Shown: positions 16,326 to 29,341 of the stretch, in pieces
How the letters are laid out: each line of letters starts with the position of its first letter
Numbering within the stretch: position 1 is the first letter of the stretch
NCBI GenBank assembly: GCA_017985015.1
Contig: JAGNYI010000007.1
Span: forward strand, 33,395 to 97,394
Direction of reading: 5' to 3'
Origin: Giesbergeria sp.
GTDB taxonomy: Bacteria; Pseudomonadota; Gammaproteobacteria; Burkholderiales; Burkholderiaceae_C
Length of the DNA: 64,000 bases
The notes under the pieces: generated by a model
What the model was told of the DNA's origin: nothing
Seen by the model: the letters and a program-made list of their open reading frames with translations, nothing else
Databases searched by the model: none
Made by a program: the position numbers and the translations under genes

Positions 16326-19105
16326 GCCGCCAACTCCCGATTCAGTTCCTCAATCACCTTGGGCAGTTCCGCGCCAAAGAGCTGGTGCACCTTGCCCAGG
16401 CCGCCTTGGGCGTTGAAGGGGGCGTATTCAAAGTCGTCTATCTCAATGCCAAGGTTGGCGGCGATGTGGTCGCGGATCATTTCTAACCAGTGTTGTTGCT
16501 CAGTGGTGAACGGGTTGTTGTCTGTCTGTTGGTGCTGGGCCAGCCAGGCTTTGAAGTTGGCCTGCACGCGCTCGGGGTAGGGCACGAGTTCGTTGGTCTG
16601 CTGCATGGCAAAGCGCACCAGGCTGACCAAATCGGTGAGCAGGCGGCGCTGCTTGGCGCCTTTGACCTTGTCTTTGCGCAGCGTGGCGTAGGCCTGCCAC
16701 AGGGCGCCTTCGTCGATGTTCACGGGCGGGGCGTGCAGGGCATCGGCGAGAAGCTGAACGTCTTCAAACTTGAGCGGCGCGCGCGTGGGGCGGCTGTACA
16801 AAATTTGCAGGGCGGTGATTTCGTCTTTGTGCTGGGCAATGAACTGCTCAAAGCTTTGCACCAATGCGGTGGCGCGGTCGCTGCCCACCGTAAAAGCGGC
16901 ATCCAGCAAGGTGTCTTTGGTGACGGTGTCAATCACCAAGTCTGCCTTTCGCTTCATTTTTAATAGCTGCTCTCGCAATGCTGGCGCGCGGAAAGGCCAT
17001 ATTGAATCTCTCAAACGTTGCTCGGCCTGGGCGGGTGGCATGTCTTGGGTGGCGTCGATGGCGAGCGCATCCACAATGCCGCGCGCCAGGTCGCGCAGGG
17101 TTTTGCCGCCGCTCAACTCCACCACCTTGGCGCGGTCGGCGTCGCTGGCGTCTTTGTCCAGTCGGGCCAGGCGGGCGGCGATGCTGCTCAGCACCTCGTC
17201 TTCCACATTGCCCAGGCTTACGGCCTGCAGCAGTTTGTCCAGGGGCACGCTCTTCTTGGCGTCCATGGGGCGGCTGTCGGTTTTGTCGCGCTCGCACACG
17301 CCCACGCAATCGACGATGACGAAGTGGTCTTTCTTGATGTGTTCGCCGGGGTTCACAGCGGCCAGGTCGGTGGGGTTGCACACGCGCACGCCACGGCCTT
17401 TCATTTGCTCGAAGAAGCTGCGGCTTTTCACACTGCGCATGAAGACGACGATTTCCACCGGCTTGATGTCGGTGCCGGTGGCGATCATGTCCACGGTCAC
17501 CGCCACGCGGGGGTAGTAGCCGGTGCGGAAGTCTTTGATGAGCTGCTCCGGGCTGGTGCCGCCGCCCTGGGCGCTGCGGTAGGTTATCTTTTGCGCGAAC
17601 TCGTTGCCGCGGCCAAACTCTTCGCGCAAGATTTCCACAATCTTTTCGGCGTGGTTGTCGTCTTTGGCAAAGATCAGGGTTTTGGGCAGCTCGGTGCGGG
17701 TGGGGAACATGTCGGCCTGCCAGCGGTCCCGCAGGGTGCGGACCACGGTGCGGATCTGGTCGGGCGTTTGCACGGCGCGGTCCAGCTCTTCGGGCTGGTA
17801 TTCAAAGTCGTCGTCCAGCTGCCAGGCGGTCTTGCGGCGGGTGGCTTTGTCTTGCGTTTCCAGCCAGAAGCCTTTGTCTACCTTGGCGCCCTGCTCGCTT
17901 ACCTCGGTTTTGATGCGGTACACGTCGTAGTTCACATTCACACCGTCGGCCACGGCCTGGGCGTGGCCGTATTCCATGACCAGGTTCTGGTTGAAGAAGC
18001 CAAAGGTCTGCTTGTTGGGCGTGGCGGTCAGGCCAATCAGATACGCATCAAAGTACTCCAGCACCTGGCGCCACAGGTTGTAGATGCTGCGGTGGGCTTC
18101 GTCCGTCACCACAATGTCAAAGCTCTCGATGGGGATGGCCGGGTTGTAGCCAATGGGCTCGGGGTCTTTGAACAGGATCTCAATCTTCTCGGTGGATTCT
18201 TCGTCGGCGTCTTCGGCCAGCTCGCGCCCCTTGAGCATGCTGAACATGCGCTGGATGGTGCAGATGACCACGCGGGCGCTGGTGTCCAGCTGGTTGCCCT
18301 GCAGGTGCTGGACGATGTATTCCTCGCCAAACTTGTAGTTGTTGTAGGGCGAAGCGTAGGCGTCAAACTCTTTCTTGGTCTGGCGGGCCAGGTTGCCCCG
18401 GTCTACCAGGAAGAGCACCCGGCGGGCACCGCCAAACTTGATGAGGCGGTAGATGAAGCCGATGCTGGTAAAGGTCTTGCCGCTGCCGGTGGCCATTTGG
18501 ATGAGGGCCTTGGGTTTGTTGGCGGCGAGGCTTTTCTCCAGGTTGGTGATGGCGCTGATTTGGGCGGGCCACAGTGCATAGTGCGCGCCGCCGCTGCCCC
18601 ACTCCGTCACCAGTTTGGGCATGCTGCGCATGCGGGTGAGGAAGGTGCCCGCCTCCTGCTGCGCCGAAGAACCCACCTGCACTGGCAAATAGGCCAGCCA
18701 CTGCACCAGCAGCTCGGGGCGGAAGAAGGCGAATACGCTTCTTGCGCGTGGCTCGGGGTCCAGGCCGTTGGTGAAGTGGGTCTCAACCCCGGTGGACTCC
18801 CAGAGGAATGGCAAGGGCCTGCGCCATGCGGGCAAGCTGGCGGGCAGGCCTTGGGCGTAGCGGCCAGACTGCACTTCCACACCCGTGAGCGTGGCGCCCT
18901 CTTTCTTGGCCTCGATCACGCCGCAGGCCTTGCCGTTCACATAGAGCAGGTAGTCGGCAAAGCCAAACCCGGAGTTGAGGGGGAACTCGCGGATGGCGAC
19001 GCCAAGGGCCGCATGGATGTTCGCATCGGCTACGCCGCAGACATGCCAGCCCGCTGACAGCAAGAGTGCGTCTATCGTTTCGCGGGCTTTGGCCTCTGGC
19101 GTCAT
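16322..19105 (-). CDS. hsdR: Type I restriction endonuclease, R subunit
   Basis: This 927-residue motor and nuclease subunit has an N-terminal HSDR_N nuclease (D51 in FGFADYLL, then E65-A-K67). The helicase carries Walker A ATGSGKT at 205-211 and DEAH at 335-338, with later motifs TGTDIKP and MKGRGVRV. A longer frame begins at 19201, but the ATG at 19105 (MTPEAKARETIDALL) is where family similarity begins. It is the first gene of the minus-strand island; any promoter lies in 19106-19255, where I see no clear hexamers. A possible degenerate palindrome copy lies at 16950-16990 without breaking the frame. Confidence 0.96.
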   Translation of the reverse strand: MTPEAKARETIDALLLSAGWHVCGVADANIHAALGVAIREFPLNSGFGFADYLLYVNGKACGVIEAKKEGATLTGVEVQSGRYAQGLPASLPAWRRPLPFLWESTGVETHFTNGLDPEPRARSVFAFFRPELLVQWLAYLPVQVGSSAQQEAGTFLTRMRSMPKLVTEWGSGGAHYALWPAQISAITNLEKSLAANKPKALIQMATGSGKTFTSIGFIYRLIKFGGARRVLFLVDRGNLARQTKKEFDAYASPYNNYKFGEEYIVQHLQGNQLDTSARVVICTIQRMFSMLKGRELAEDADEESTEKIEILFKDPEPIGYNPAIPIESFDIVVTDEAHRSIYNLWRQVLEYFDAYLIGLTATPNKQTFGFFNQNLVMEYGHAQAVADGVNVNYDVYRIKTEVSEQGAKVDKGFWLETQDKATRRKTAWQLDDDFEYQPEELDRAVQTPDQIRTVVRTLRDRWQADMFPTRTELPKTLIFAKDDNHAEKIVEILREEFGRGNEFAQKITYRSAQGGGTSPEQLIKDFRTGYYPRVAVTVDMIATGTDIKPVEIVVFMRSVKSRSFFEQMKGRGVRVCNPTDLAAVNPGEHIKKDHFVIVDCVGVCERDKTDSRPMDAKKSVPLDKLLQAVSLGNVEDEVLSSIAARLARLDKDASDADRAKVVELSGGKTLRDLARGIVDALAIDATQDMPPAQAEQRLRDSIWPFRAPALREQLLKMKRKADLVIDTVTKDTLLDAAFTVGSDRATALVQSFEQFIAQHKDEITALQILYSRPTRAPLKFEDVQLLADALHAPPVNIDEGALWQAYATLRKDKVKGAKQRRLLTDLVSLVRFAMQQTNELVPYPERVQANFKAWLAQHQQTDNNPFTTEQQHWLEMIRDHIAANLGIEIDDFEYAPFNAQGGLGKVHQLFGAELPKVIEELNRELAA

Positions 19106-19255
19106 GCTGAATCTCCCTGCAGGGGATTCTAGGCATGCCGGTGTACCGCCCGAGACCCTCGACATAAAGGCACCAGCGCCCCATGGAACCGTACAGGGCA
19201 AGACTCCGTCACCGCCGTGGCGGATGCTTGGCCCGGCACCCGCTGCGTCAAAGCG

Positions 19256-20068
19256 TCAGTCCTTGAAACTGGGCGCCTGCTTGCTCATGCTGGCCGTCAT
19301 CGCTGCGGTCAAGTCGCTGCTCATCAGCATGGCGGCATTCCAGGTGGCGATGTAGTTCAGGCTGTCGGCCACCGAGTGGTCGCGGGCGTAGGTGATCATT
19401 TCCTTGGTGCCGCGAATCGACAGGGGCGACTTGGCGGCGATGGTGGCGGCAAGCTCGTGCACGCCGGCGTACAGCGCCTCGCGGCTCTCGAACACGCGGT
19501 TCACCAAACCCATTTCCTTCGCTTCAGCAGCATCGAACTTGCGGCCGGTGTAGGCCAGCTCGCGCGTGATGCCCTCGCCCACCAGCTTGGGCAAGCGCTG
19601 CAGCGTGCCGACGTCGGCCGTCATGCCGATGTCGATTTCCTTGATCGAGAAATAGGCATCGCTGCTGGCGTAGCGCATGTCGGCGCAGGTGATGAGGTCG
19701 ATGCCGCCACCAATGCAGGCGCCGTGGATGGCGGCGAGCACCGGTTTGCGGCAGCGTTCCAGGCTGGTGAGCGTGTCCTGCATATCGAGGATGACGCGGC
19801 GCAGCGCTTCGCGCGTGCGGCCATCGCAGTCGTTCTGGATCTGCGGGCCCAGGCCCATCATCATCTGCAGGTCAATGCCGGCGGTGAACAGCTTGCCCTC
19901 GCCTTGCAGCACGGCGACGCGGGCTTCGGGGGTTTCATCGACCCACTGGAAGGCGCGGCGAATGTCCTGCCACATGGCGGCGTTCATGGCGTTGGCCTTG
20001 TCCGGGCGGTTCAGGCGCACGGTGGCAATGTGGTCTTGCAGCGAGACGGCGAGGGTTTCAAATTGCAT
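19256..20068 (-). CDS. Delta(3,5)-delta(2,4)-dienoyl-CoA isomerase-like crotonase
   Basis: This 270-residue crotonase-fold enzyme carries KEIDIGMTADVGTLQRLPK, which matches mammalian ECH1 including the Glu and Asp eight residues apart used for isomerisation. The oxyanion-hole segments KLFTAGIDL and HGACIGGGIDL are present. The likely role is moving double bonds during beta-oxidation of unsaturated fatty acids. The ATG at 20068 has a GGAG seven bases upstream; a TTG six codons earlier is less likely. FadH, the next enzyme of the same route, is encoded 1.8 kb upstream. Confidence 0.85.
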   Translation of the reverse strand: MQFETLAVSLQDHIATVRLNRPDKANAMNAAMWQDIRRAFQWVDETPEARVAVLQGEGKLFTAGIDLQMMMGLGPQIQNDCDGRTREALRRVILDMQDTLTSLERCRKPVLAAIHGACIGGGIDLITCADMRYASSDAYFSIKEIDIGMTADVGTLQRLPKLVGEGITRELAYTGRKFDAAEAKEMGLVNRVFESREALYAGVHELAATIAAKSPLSIRGTKEMITYARDHSVADSLNYIATWNAAMLMSSDLTAAMTASMSKQAPSFKD

Positions 20069-20090
20069 GGGAGGCTCCAGTTTCAAGTCT

Positions 20091-20147
20091 TTTTGGCCTC
20101 TAGCGCTTATCTAGCAAGCGTTAGCAGCTATCAATTAAATAGTAATT
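20091..20147 (+). repeat. Dispersed palindromic repeat, copy
   Basis: It contains GGCCTCTAGCGCTTAT, a short loop, CAAGCGTTAGCAGCTATC and AATTAAATAGTA. It lies in the 64-base-class gap between the isomerase start and the end of the kinase-fusion gene. Confidence 0.8.
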
Positions 20148-20150
20148 CGA

Positions 20151-21725
20151 TCAGGCTTTCGTGTCCGTCGCGGCGTCTCGCCATTGGCGCTCAATGTCTG
20201 CTGCGCTCCACGGAGCATCGGTGTTCACGGTCAGTGTCAGCGCCTGCTCTTGCGCTGTCAGCGGTTCGGCTGTGCGCTGCTGCGCTGCCAATACGGCCAG
20301 GCCGGCCTCGGACGGGTCGCCTCCTGCCGCGAGGCGACTCTGCACACGCGCTTGCAGTTGTTGCTCGCCCGCGCGGCAGTGCAACACGGTGAAGGGCACG
20401 CCCAGCGCCTGCGCCACGGCGTGCATGCGCACGCGCTCGCTGTGGCGCAGGAAGGCGGCGTCGACGATGACCGGGTAACCGGCCTGCAGCACCGCGCGGG
20501 CCTGCTCGGCCAGGTGCTCGAAGGTGCGCTGCGATGACTCGGGCGTGTAGATGTCGGCGCCGCGCGCAGCCGAGTCGGCCAGTGGCGCCAGGCCATGCAG
20601 GCGCTTGCGCTCCACGTCCGAGCGCAGGCGCACGGCGCCAGCCTGGGCCAACAGGGCAGCGGCGACGGTGGATTTGCCCGAACCCGAAAGACCATGGGTG
20701 ATGAGCAGGCGCGGCTGCATGGGCCGGGCCAGCGCCTCGGCGCAGGCCAGGTAGTCAGGCCCGCACGCCTGCGCCCCACCTTGCTCGGTGCGCAGCCGCG
20801 CCGCCAGGGCGCGGACCAGGGCGCGGTAGATTTCGTAGGGGCGCAGCACGGCCAGTGCTGCGTAGTCACCGGTTTCGCTCAGGTAGGCATCGAGAAAGCG
20901 CCAGGCCAGATCAGAGCGGCCATGGGCATGCAGGTCCATGGTGAGGAACGCGGCATCTGCCAGGGTGTCGATCCAGCGGAGGGCCGGACTGAACTCGATG
21001 CAGTCGAAGGCGGTGAGCGCGCCCTCCAGCCGCACCAGGTTGCCCAGGTGCAGGTCGCCATGGCCCTCGCGCACATGGCCGTCCGCCTGGCGCTGTGCCC
21101 ACCACCCTTCCAGCCCGGCAAACACCGGGCGCAGCGCCTGCAGCCGGAGCGCATCGGCACCGTCCAGCAAGGTTGCCAGGGTTTCGAACACATCGCCAAC
21201 GGCCTGCTGCACCTGGGCGGCGCTGCCCCACGCGCTGCCGGCAGCCGCCACCGGACAGGCCGCATGAAAGTGCGCAAGCTGGTTTGCAAAACGCTCCACC
21301 TCGGCCGCTGGCAACGCGCCACTGCGCACCAGGGCGTCGGCCTCGCTGCCGCTGGCGAAGCGGTGCATGTGCACCACCCAGTCGATGGCGCCGTCTGCCG
21401 CTTCATTCGGCGCACCCAGGTGCGGCGCCTGCACGCTGCCGAGTACCGGCAGCACCTCCAGGTACAGCGATGGCGCCAGCCGCCGATTCAGTCGCAGCTC
21501 TTCTTCACAAAAGTGGCGGCGCGCGGCCACGCTGCTGAAATCGATAAAGGGCAGCCGCACCGGCCGCTTGAGTTTGTAGGCATGGCCGGGCGTGAGCAGG
21601 ATGTGCGAGATATGGGTCTGCACATGCTCCACGGGCGCGCCATCGCGCTGCTGCAGCATCAGCGCCAGATTTTTCAGCAGATCGCCATCGGTCTGGTTTT
21701 CAATAGTCAAATCGGCTCCAAACAC
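20151..21725 (-). CDS. Bifunctional APH-like/P-loop kinase protein
   Basis: This 524-residue protein combines an aminoglycoside-phosphotransferase-like half with a zeta-toxin/AAA_33-type P-loop kinase half. The first half has HGDLHLGNLVRLEG and FDCIEFSP, the catalytic and metal-binding loops of the APH fold. The second begins near residue 345 with Walker A GLSGSGKST. Proteins with this fusion are widespread in proteobacteria, but their substrate is unknown. The given start is a GTG at the edge of a palindromic repeat; an internal TTG with GGAG in front may be used instead, so the first six codons are uncertain. Confidence 0.85.
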   Translation of the reverse strand: MFGADLTIENQTDGDLLKNLALMLQQRDGAPVEHVQTHISHILLTPGHAYKLKRPVRLPFIDFSSVAARRHFCEEELRLNRRLAPSLYLEVLPVLGSVQAPHLGAPNEAADGAIDWVVHMHRFASGSEADALVRSGALPAAEVERFANQLAHFHAACPVAAAGSAWGSAAQVQQAVGDVFETLATLLDGADALRLQALRPVFAGLEGWWAQRQADGHVREGHGDLHLGNLVRLEGALTAFDCIEFSPALRWIDTLADAAFLTMDLHAHGRSDLAWRFLDAYLSETGDYAALAVLRPYEIYRALVRALAARLRTEQGGAQACGPDYLACAEALARPMQPRLLITHGLSGSGKSTVAAALLAQAGAVRLRSDVERKRLHGLAPLADSAARGADIYTPESSQRTFEHLAEQARAVLQAGYPVIVDAAFLRHSERVRMHAVAQALGVPFTVLHCRAGEQQLQARVQSRLAAGGDPSEAGLAVLAAQQRTAEPLTAQEQALTLTVNTDAPWSAADIERQWRDAATDTKA

Positions 21726-21768
21726 TTTCCAGATAAGCGCTGACAGCTATCAAAACGATGAACATATT
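21726..21768 (+). repeat. Dispersed palindromic repeat, half-decayed copy
   Basis: It keeps AGATAAGCGCTGACAGCTAT and CAAAACGATG, the right arm and tail of the repeat. The left arm is not recognisable. It directly abuts the GTG start of the kinase-fusion gene and may influence its translation. Confidence 0.6.
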
Positions 21769-21881
21769 GAAAACAAAGCTTGCACAGGCGCATCCAGTAC
21801 CGCAAGCACTCCTGGCCGAAGCATGCACCGGCCGGCTGCAAGCTTCTGTCCTGCTTGTTGCACCACCTGCTCCCAAACCCC

Positions 21882-24413
<2,532 letters not shown>

Positions 24414-24416
24414 CTA

Positions 24417-24430
24417 TGCAACCAGTTGCA
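24417..24430. promoter_or_regulatory. Candidate PadR operator 1
   Basis: TGCAAC-CA-GTTGCA is a perfect 6+2+6 palindrome in the 125-base gap between fadH and padR. It is about 40 bases upstream of the fadH start. Its half-site TGCAAC recurs in operator 2. Confidence 0.55.
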
Positions 24431-24456
24431 CAAAAGTGTACGTGCGTTCTTTTATT

Positions 24457-24474
24457 TATGCAACAAGGTGCATA
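24457..24474. promoter_or_regulatory. Candidate PadR operator 2
   Basis: TATGCA-ACAAGG-TGCATA is a perfect 6-base inverted repeat with a 6-base spacer. It resembles the ATG(T/C)-N8-(A/G)CAT layout of PadR sites. It lies about 30 bases before the PadR start, so it could serve autoregulation. Confidence 0.6.
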
Positions 24475-24502
24475 GTTTTCTATCGATCGGTACACTGCGC
24501 AG

Positions 24503-25048
24503 ATGTCGCTGGCCCACGCCGTACTCACTTCACTACTGGAAAAACCTTCCTCGGGCTACGACCTGGCACGGCGCTTCGACAAATCGATTGGCTACTTCTG
24601 GCACGCCACACACCAGCAGATCTACCGCGAATTGGCACGCATGGAGGCGGCTGGCTGGGTGCAAAGCAGCGTGCCGGCGGATGCGGGCAAAACGCGCAAG
24701 AAGGAATACCGTGTGCTTGCCGAAGGCCGGCTGGCACTGGCGCACTGGGCCGTGCAAAGCGCCCCACCGGCCGAACTGCGCGACGAATTCATGGTGAAAC
24801 TCCGCGCCGACGCCGTACTTTCCGAAGTGGACTTGCGGCCGGAACTGGCCCGCCACCTGGCGCTGCACCACGAGAAGCTGGCGCACTACCAAGCGATCGA
24901 AACGCGGGACTTTGCGCCGGGCCGCGTCCTGTCGCGCCACGCAACGATCCAGCACATGATTTTGAAAAAGGGCATTCTGTACGAGCAGTCGTCCATCCAG
25001 TGGACGCTCGAAATGCTGGGCACGCTGAACGCCTTGGCCGAGGCATGA
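24503..25048 (+). CDS. PadR family transcriptional regulator
   Basis: This 181-residue protein has the PadR winged-helix N-terminus (GYDLARRFDKSIGYFWHATHQQIYRELARMEAAGWV) and a helical C-terminal Vir_act_alpha-type domain for dimerisation. It is divergently transcribed from fadH. Two palindromes in the shared spacer suggest that it represses itself and fadH, possibly sensing an acyl-CoA or aromatic acid; the ligand is not predictable. A strong intrinsic terminator follows the stop within 12 bases. Confidence 0.9.
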   Translation: MSLAHAVLTSLLEKPSSGYDLARRFDKSIGYFWHATHQQIYRELARMEAAGWVQSSVPADAGKTRKKEYRVLAEGRLALAHWAVQSAPPAELRDEFMVKLRADAVLSEVDLRPELARHLALHHEKLAHYQAIETRDFAPGRVLSRHATIQHMILKKGILYEQSSIQWTLEMLGTLNALAEA

Positions 25049-25057
25049 GGCCCCATG

Positions 25058-25093
25058 AAAAAACCACCGCGCCCGCAAGGGCCGGTGGTTTTT
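25058..25093. terminator. Bidirectional intrinsic terminator between padR and nirS
   Basis: AAAACCACCG (25060-25069) pairs with CGGTGGTTTT (25083-25092), and an inner GCCC/GGGC stem closes on GCAA. A T-run follows on the plus strand and an A-run precedes, so it can end transcripts of padR and of the converging nirS. Confidence 0.9.
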
Positions 25094-25154
25094 AGTGGGT
25101 CAGGCCCTCAGGCTGCGCAAGGTGCGCCTGCCTGGGGCCTGAGCGCCGCTGCGC

Positions 25155-27104
<1,950 letters not shown>

Positions 27105-28406
27105 TCAAGACTGAATGAGAAAGGCGCGAAAGTCGTTTACGTTGGTGCACGTGGGCCCTGTGAGCACCGAGTCACCCAGCGCACCAAAAAAGCCATGACC
27201 ATCGTTGTTGGCAAGGCTTTCGCGCGGGTTGATGCCCAGCGCCCAGGCCCTCGCCAACGTATCGGGCGCCAACCAGGCGCCGGCGATTTCCTCCTGCCCA
27301 TCCACGCCATCGGTATCTGCCGCCAAACCGTGAATGCGGGGGTGGCCTGCCAGCGCCAGGGCGCATGCCAGCAGGCATTCGACATTGCGGCCACCACGCC
27401 CATTGCCACGCACAGTCACCGTGCTCTCGCCGCCCGAGAGCAGTACGCAGGGCCCAGCCACCGGCTGGCCGCGTTCGGCCACCTGGCGCGCAATGCCAGC
27501 CAGCAGCGTGCCCATGTCACGTGCCTCACCTTCCAGGGCATCGCCAAGGATGTAGGCCGGGTAGCCAGCACTCCGCGCTACCTGCGCCGCGGCCTCCAGA
27601 GCTTGCTGCGGCGCAGCGACGATGCGCCACGCGGCGCGCGCAAGCCGCGCATCGCCCGGCTTGACGGATTCGCCCGCACCGGTTTCCAGCAGCGCCTGCA
27701 CACCAACGGGTACATCAATGCCATAGCGCTGAAGAATGTCCAGCGCATCGGCGCAGCACGTAGTGTCGGCCACGGTGGGGCCCGAGGCGATATCCATGGG
27801 ATCGTCGCCCGGCACGTCAGAGATGAGCAGCGTGCGCACCTGAGCCGGGTGGCACGCAGCAGCCAGGCGCCCGCCCTTGATGGCCGAGAGGTGGCGGCGC
27901 ACACAGTTCATCTCGCGGATGGTGGCGCCCGACTGCAGCAGCGCGCGCGACAGCGCCTGCTTGTCGGCCAGCGTGACACCGGGCAGCGGCAGTGGCAACA
28001 GCGACGAGCCGCCGCCCGAAATCAGGCAGAGCACAAAATCGTCCTCACGCAGGCCCTCGCACAGCGCCAGCATGCGCCGGGCGGCCTGCTCGCCCGCTGC
28101 ATCGGGCACCGGGTGCGCAGCTTCGACAATTTCAATGCGCTCGCAGGGCACGGCGTAACCGTAGCGCGTGACCACCAAGCCTGAGATCGGCCCCGCCCAA
28201 TGCTGCTCCACCGCTCGCGCCATGGCTGCCGATGCCTTGCCCGCCCCGATGACGAGCAGCCGCCCGCGCACCTCTGCCGGGTCGGGCAGATGCGGTGGCA
28301 CGCAGCGCTCGGGCTGCGCCGAAGCCACGGCAGCATCGAACATCGCACGCAGCAGTGCGCGGGGCGCTGCGGCGGGCAGCTGAGAAAACGGCAATGGATC
28401 AGGCAT
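27105..28406 (-). CDS. Glycerate 2-kinase, MOFRL family
   Basis: This 433-residue protein has the DUF4147 N-terminal domain (LLVIGAGKASAAMARAVE; LISGGGSSLLPLPLPGV) and the C-terminal MOFRL domain (LLSGGESTVTVRGNGRGGRN; AADTDGVDG). It phosphorylates D-glycerate, giving 2-phosphoglycerate; older annotations call it hydroxypyruvate reductase TtuD. It is the last gene of the gcl-hyi-glxR operon, starting 17 bases after glxR, so it feeds the product of that pathway into glycolysis. Confidence 0.92.
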   Translation of the reverse strand: MPDPLPFSQLPAAAPRALLRAMFDAAVASAQPERCVPPHLPDPAEVRGRLLVIGAGKASAAMARAVEQHWAGPISGLVVTRYGYAVPCERIEIVEAAHPVPDAAGEQAARRMLALCEGLREDDFVLCLISGGGSSLLPLPLPGVTLADKQALSRALLQSGATIREMNCVRRHLSAIKGGRLAAACHPAQVRTLLISDVPGDDPMDIASGPTVADTTCCADALDILQRYGIDVPVGVQALLETGAGESVKPGDARLARAAWRIVAAPQQALEAAAQVARSAGYPAYILGDALEGEARDMGTLLAGIARQVAERGQPVAGPCVLLSGGESTVTVRGNGRGGRNVECLLACALALAGHPRIHGLAADTDGVDGQEEIAGAWLAPDTLARAWALGINPRESLANNDGHGFFGALGDSVLTGPTCTNVNDFRAFLIQS

Positions 28407-28423
28407 GGCGTCTAGTGGGTTGT

Positions 28424-29341
28424 TCAGGCGGCAGTCTGGCCGATTTCAAAGTTCGCCATTTTTTCCAGCGCACGCACCATGGCCGAATGGTCCCAGGCCT
28501 TGCCGCCGTGCGCTGCGCAGCTATTGAAAAGCTCTTGTGCAGTGGCGGTGTTGGGCAGGGCCACGCCCAACGCGCGCGCGCTCTCCAGCGCCAGGTTGAG
28601 ATCTTTCTGGTGCAGGGCAATGCGAAAGCCTGGGTCGAACGTGCGCTTGATCATGCGTTCGCCATGCACTTCCAGAATTTTGCTGGACGCAAAGCCGCCC
28701 ATCAGCGCCTGGCGCACCCGCGCCGGGTCGGCCCCGGCCCGCGCCGCAAACAGCAGCGCCTCGCCCACCGCCTCGATATTGAGCGCCACGATGATCTGGT
28801 TGGCTACTTTGGCCGTCTGGCCGTCGCCGTTGCCGCCCACCAGCGTGATGTTCTTGCCCATCCACTCGAACAGCGGCCGGATGCGCTCGAACACCTCCGG
28901 CGCGCCGCCCACCATGATGGACAGCGTGGCGTTCCTGGCCCCCACTTCGCCGCCCGAGACGGGAGCGTCGAGGTAGTCGGCGCCCAGCGCGTTGATCTTG
29001 TGCGCAAAGTGCTTGGTAGCAATGGGGGAAATGCTGCTCATGTCCACCACCACCTTGCGGGGGCTCCCCGTTTTGGCGAGGCCGGCGGCCACGCCGTCCT
29101 CGCCAAACAACACGGCCTCGACATCCGGCGTGTCGGGCAACATGGTGAAGACGATATCGGCCCGCTCGGCCACACCGCGCGCACTCACGCACTGCGTGGC
29201 GCTGCTCTGTGCAATAGGGACTGGCAGCTTGCCCCGGCTGTAGACAAAAAGCTGGTGACCCGCAGCCAGCAGATGACCCGCCATGGGCGCGCCCATGATG
29301 CCCAGGCCAATGAAGCCGATTTTGAGTGGGGATGAAGTCAT
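28424..29341 (-). CDS. glxR: Tartronate semialdehyde reductase (2-hydroxy-3-oxopropionate reductase)
   Basis: This 305-residue beta-hydroxyacid dehydrogenase reduces tartronate semialdehyde to D-glycerate. The N-terminal Rossmann motif is GFIGLGIMGAPMAGHL. The substrate motif is DAPVSGGEVGARNATLSIM, and the catalytic lysine lies in KVANQIIVALN. The ATG at 29341 overlaps the hyi stop as ATGA, which fixes the start; a frame-extended ATG at 29356 lies inside hyi. GarR is a close relative, so the symbol is chosen from the operon context. Confidence 0.92.
   Translation of the reverse strand: MTSSPLKIGFIGLGIMGAPMAGHLLAAGHQLFVYSRGKLPVPIAQSSATQCVSARGVAERADIVFTMLPDTPDVEAVLFGEDGVAAGLAKTGSPRKVVVDMSSISPIATKHFAHKINALGADYLDAPVSGGEVGARNATLSIMVGGAPEVFERIRPLFEWMGKNITLVGGNGDGQTAKVANQIIVALNIEAVGEALLFAARAGADPARVRQALMGGFASSKILEVHGERMIKRTFDPGFRIALHQKDLNLALESARALGVALPNTATAQELFNSCAAHGGKAWDHSAMVRALEKMANFEIGQTAA

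Larger units (their letters stand above)
6541..19105 (-). other. Defence island: split type I RM locus with five accessory genes
   Basis: All genes from hsdR to hsdM lie on the minus strand with short gaps or overlaps, in transcription order: hsdR, hsdS, REase-STAND NTPase, GIY-YIG remnant, AlbA-type ATP-binding protein, GIY-YIG protein, HTH protein, nucleotidyltransferase, hsdM. The block is bounded by upp on one side and a crotonase gene on the other, both ordinary metabolic genes. The STAND gene is visibly richer in A and T than its neighbours, which suggests separate acquisition. No integrase, transposase or flanking attachment repeat is visible. Confidence 0.8.

Noticed and set aside
16950-16990. 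Possible degenerate palindrome copy inside hsdR (TTTTTAATAGCTGCTCTCGC)
   Set aside because: Only part of the tail and no clear second arm match. Coding sequence is uninterrupted, so it was not listed as a repeat.
17018-19057. 679-codon plus-strand frame opposite hsdR
   Set aside because: Its composition is a mirror of the helicase gene, and no recognised motif is visible; hsdR is the real gene.
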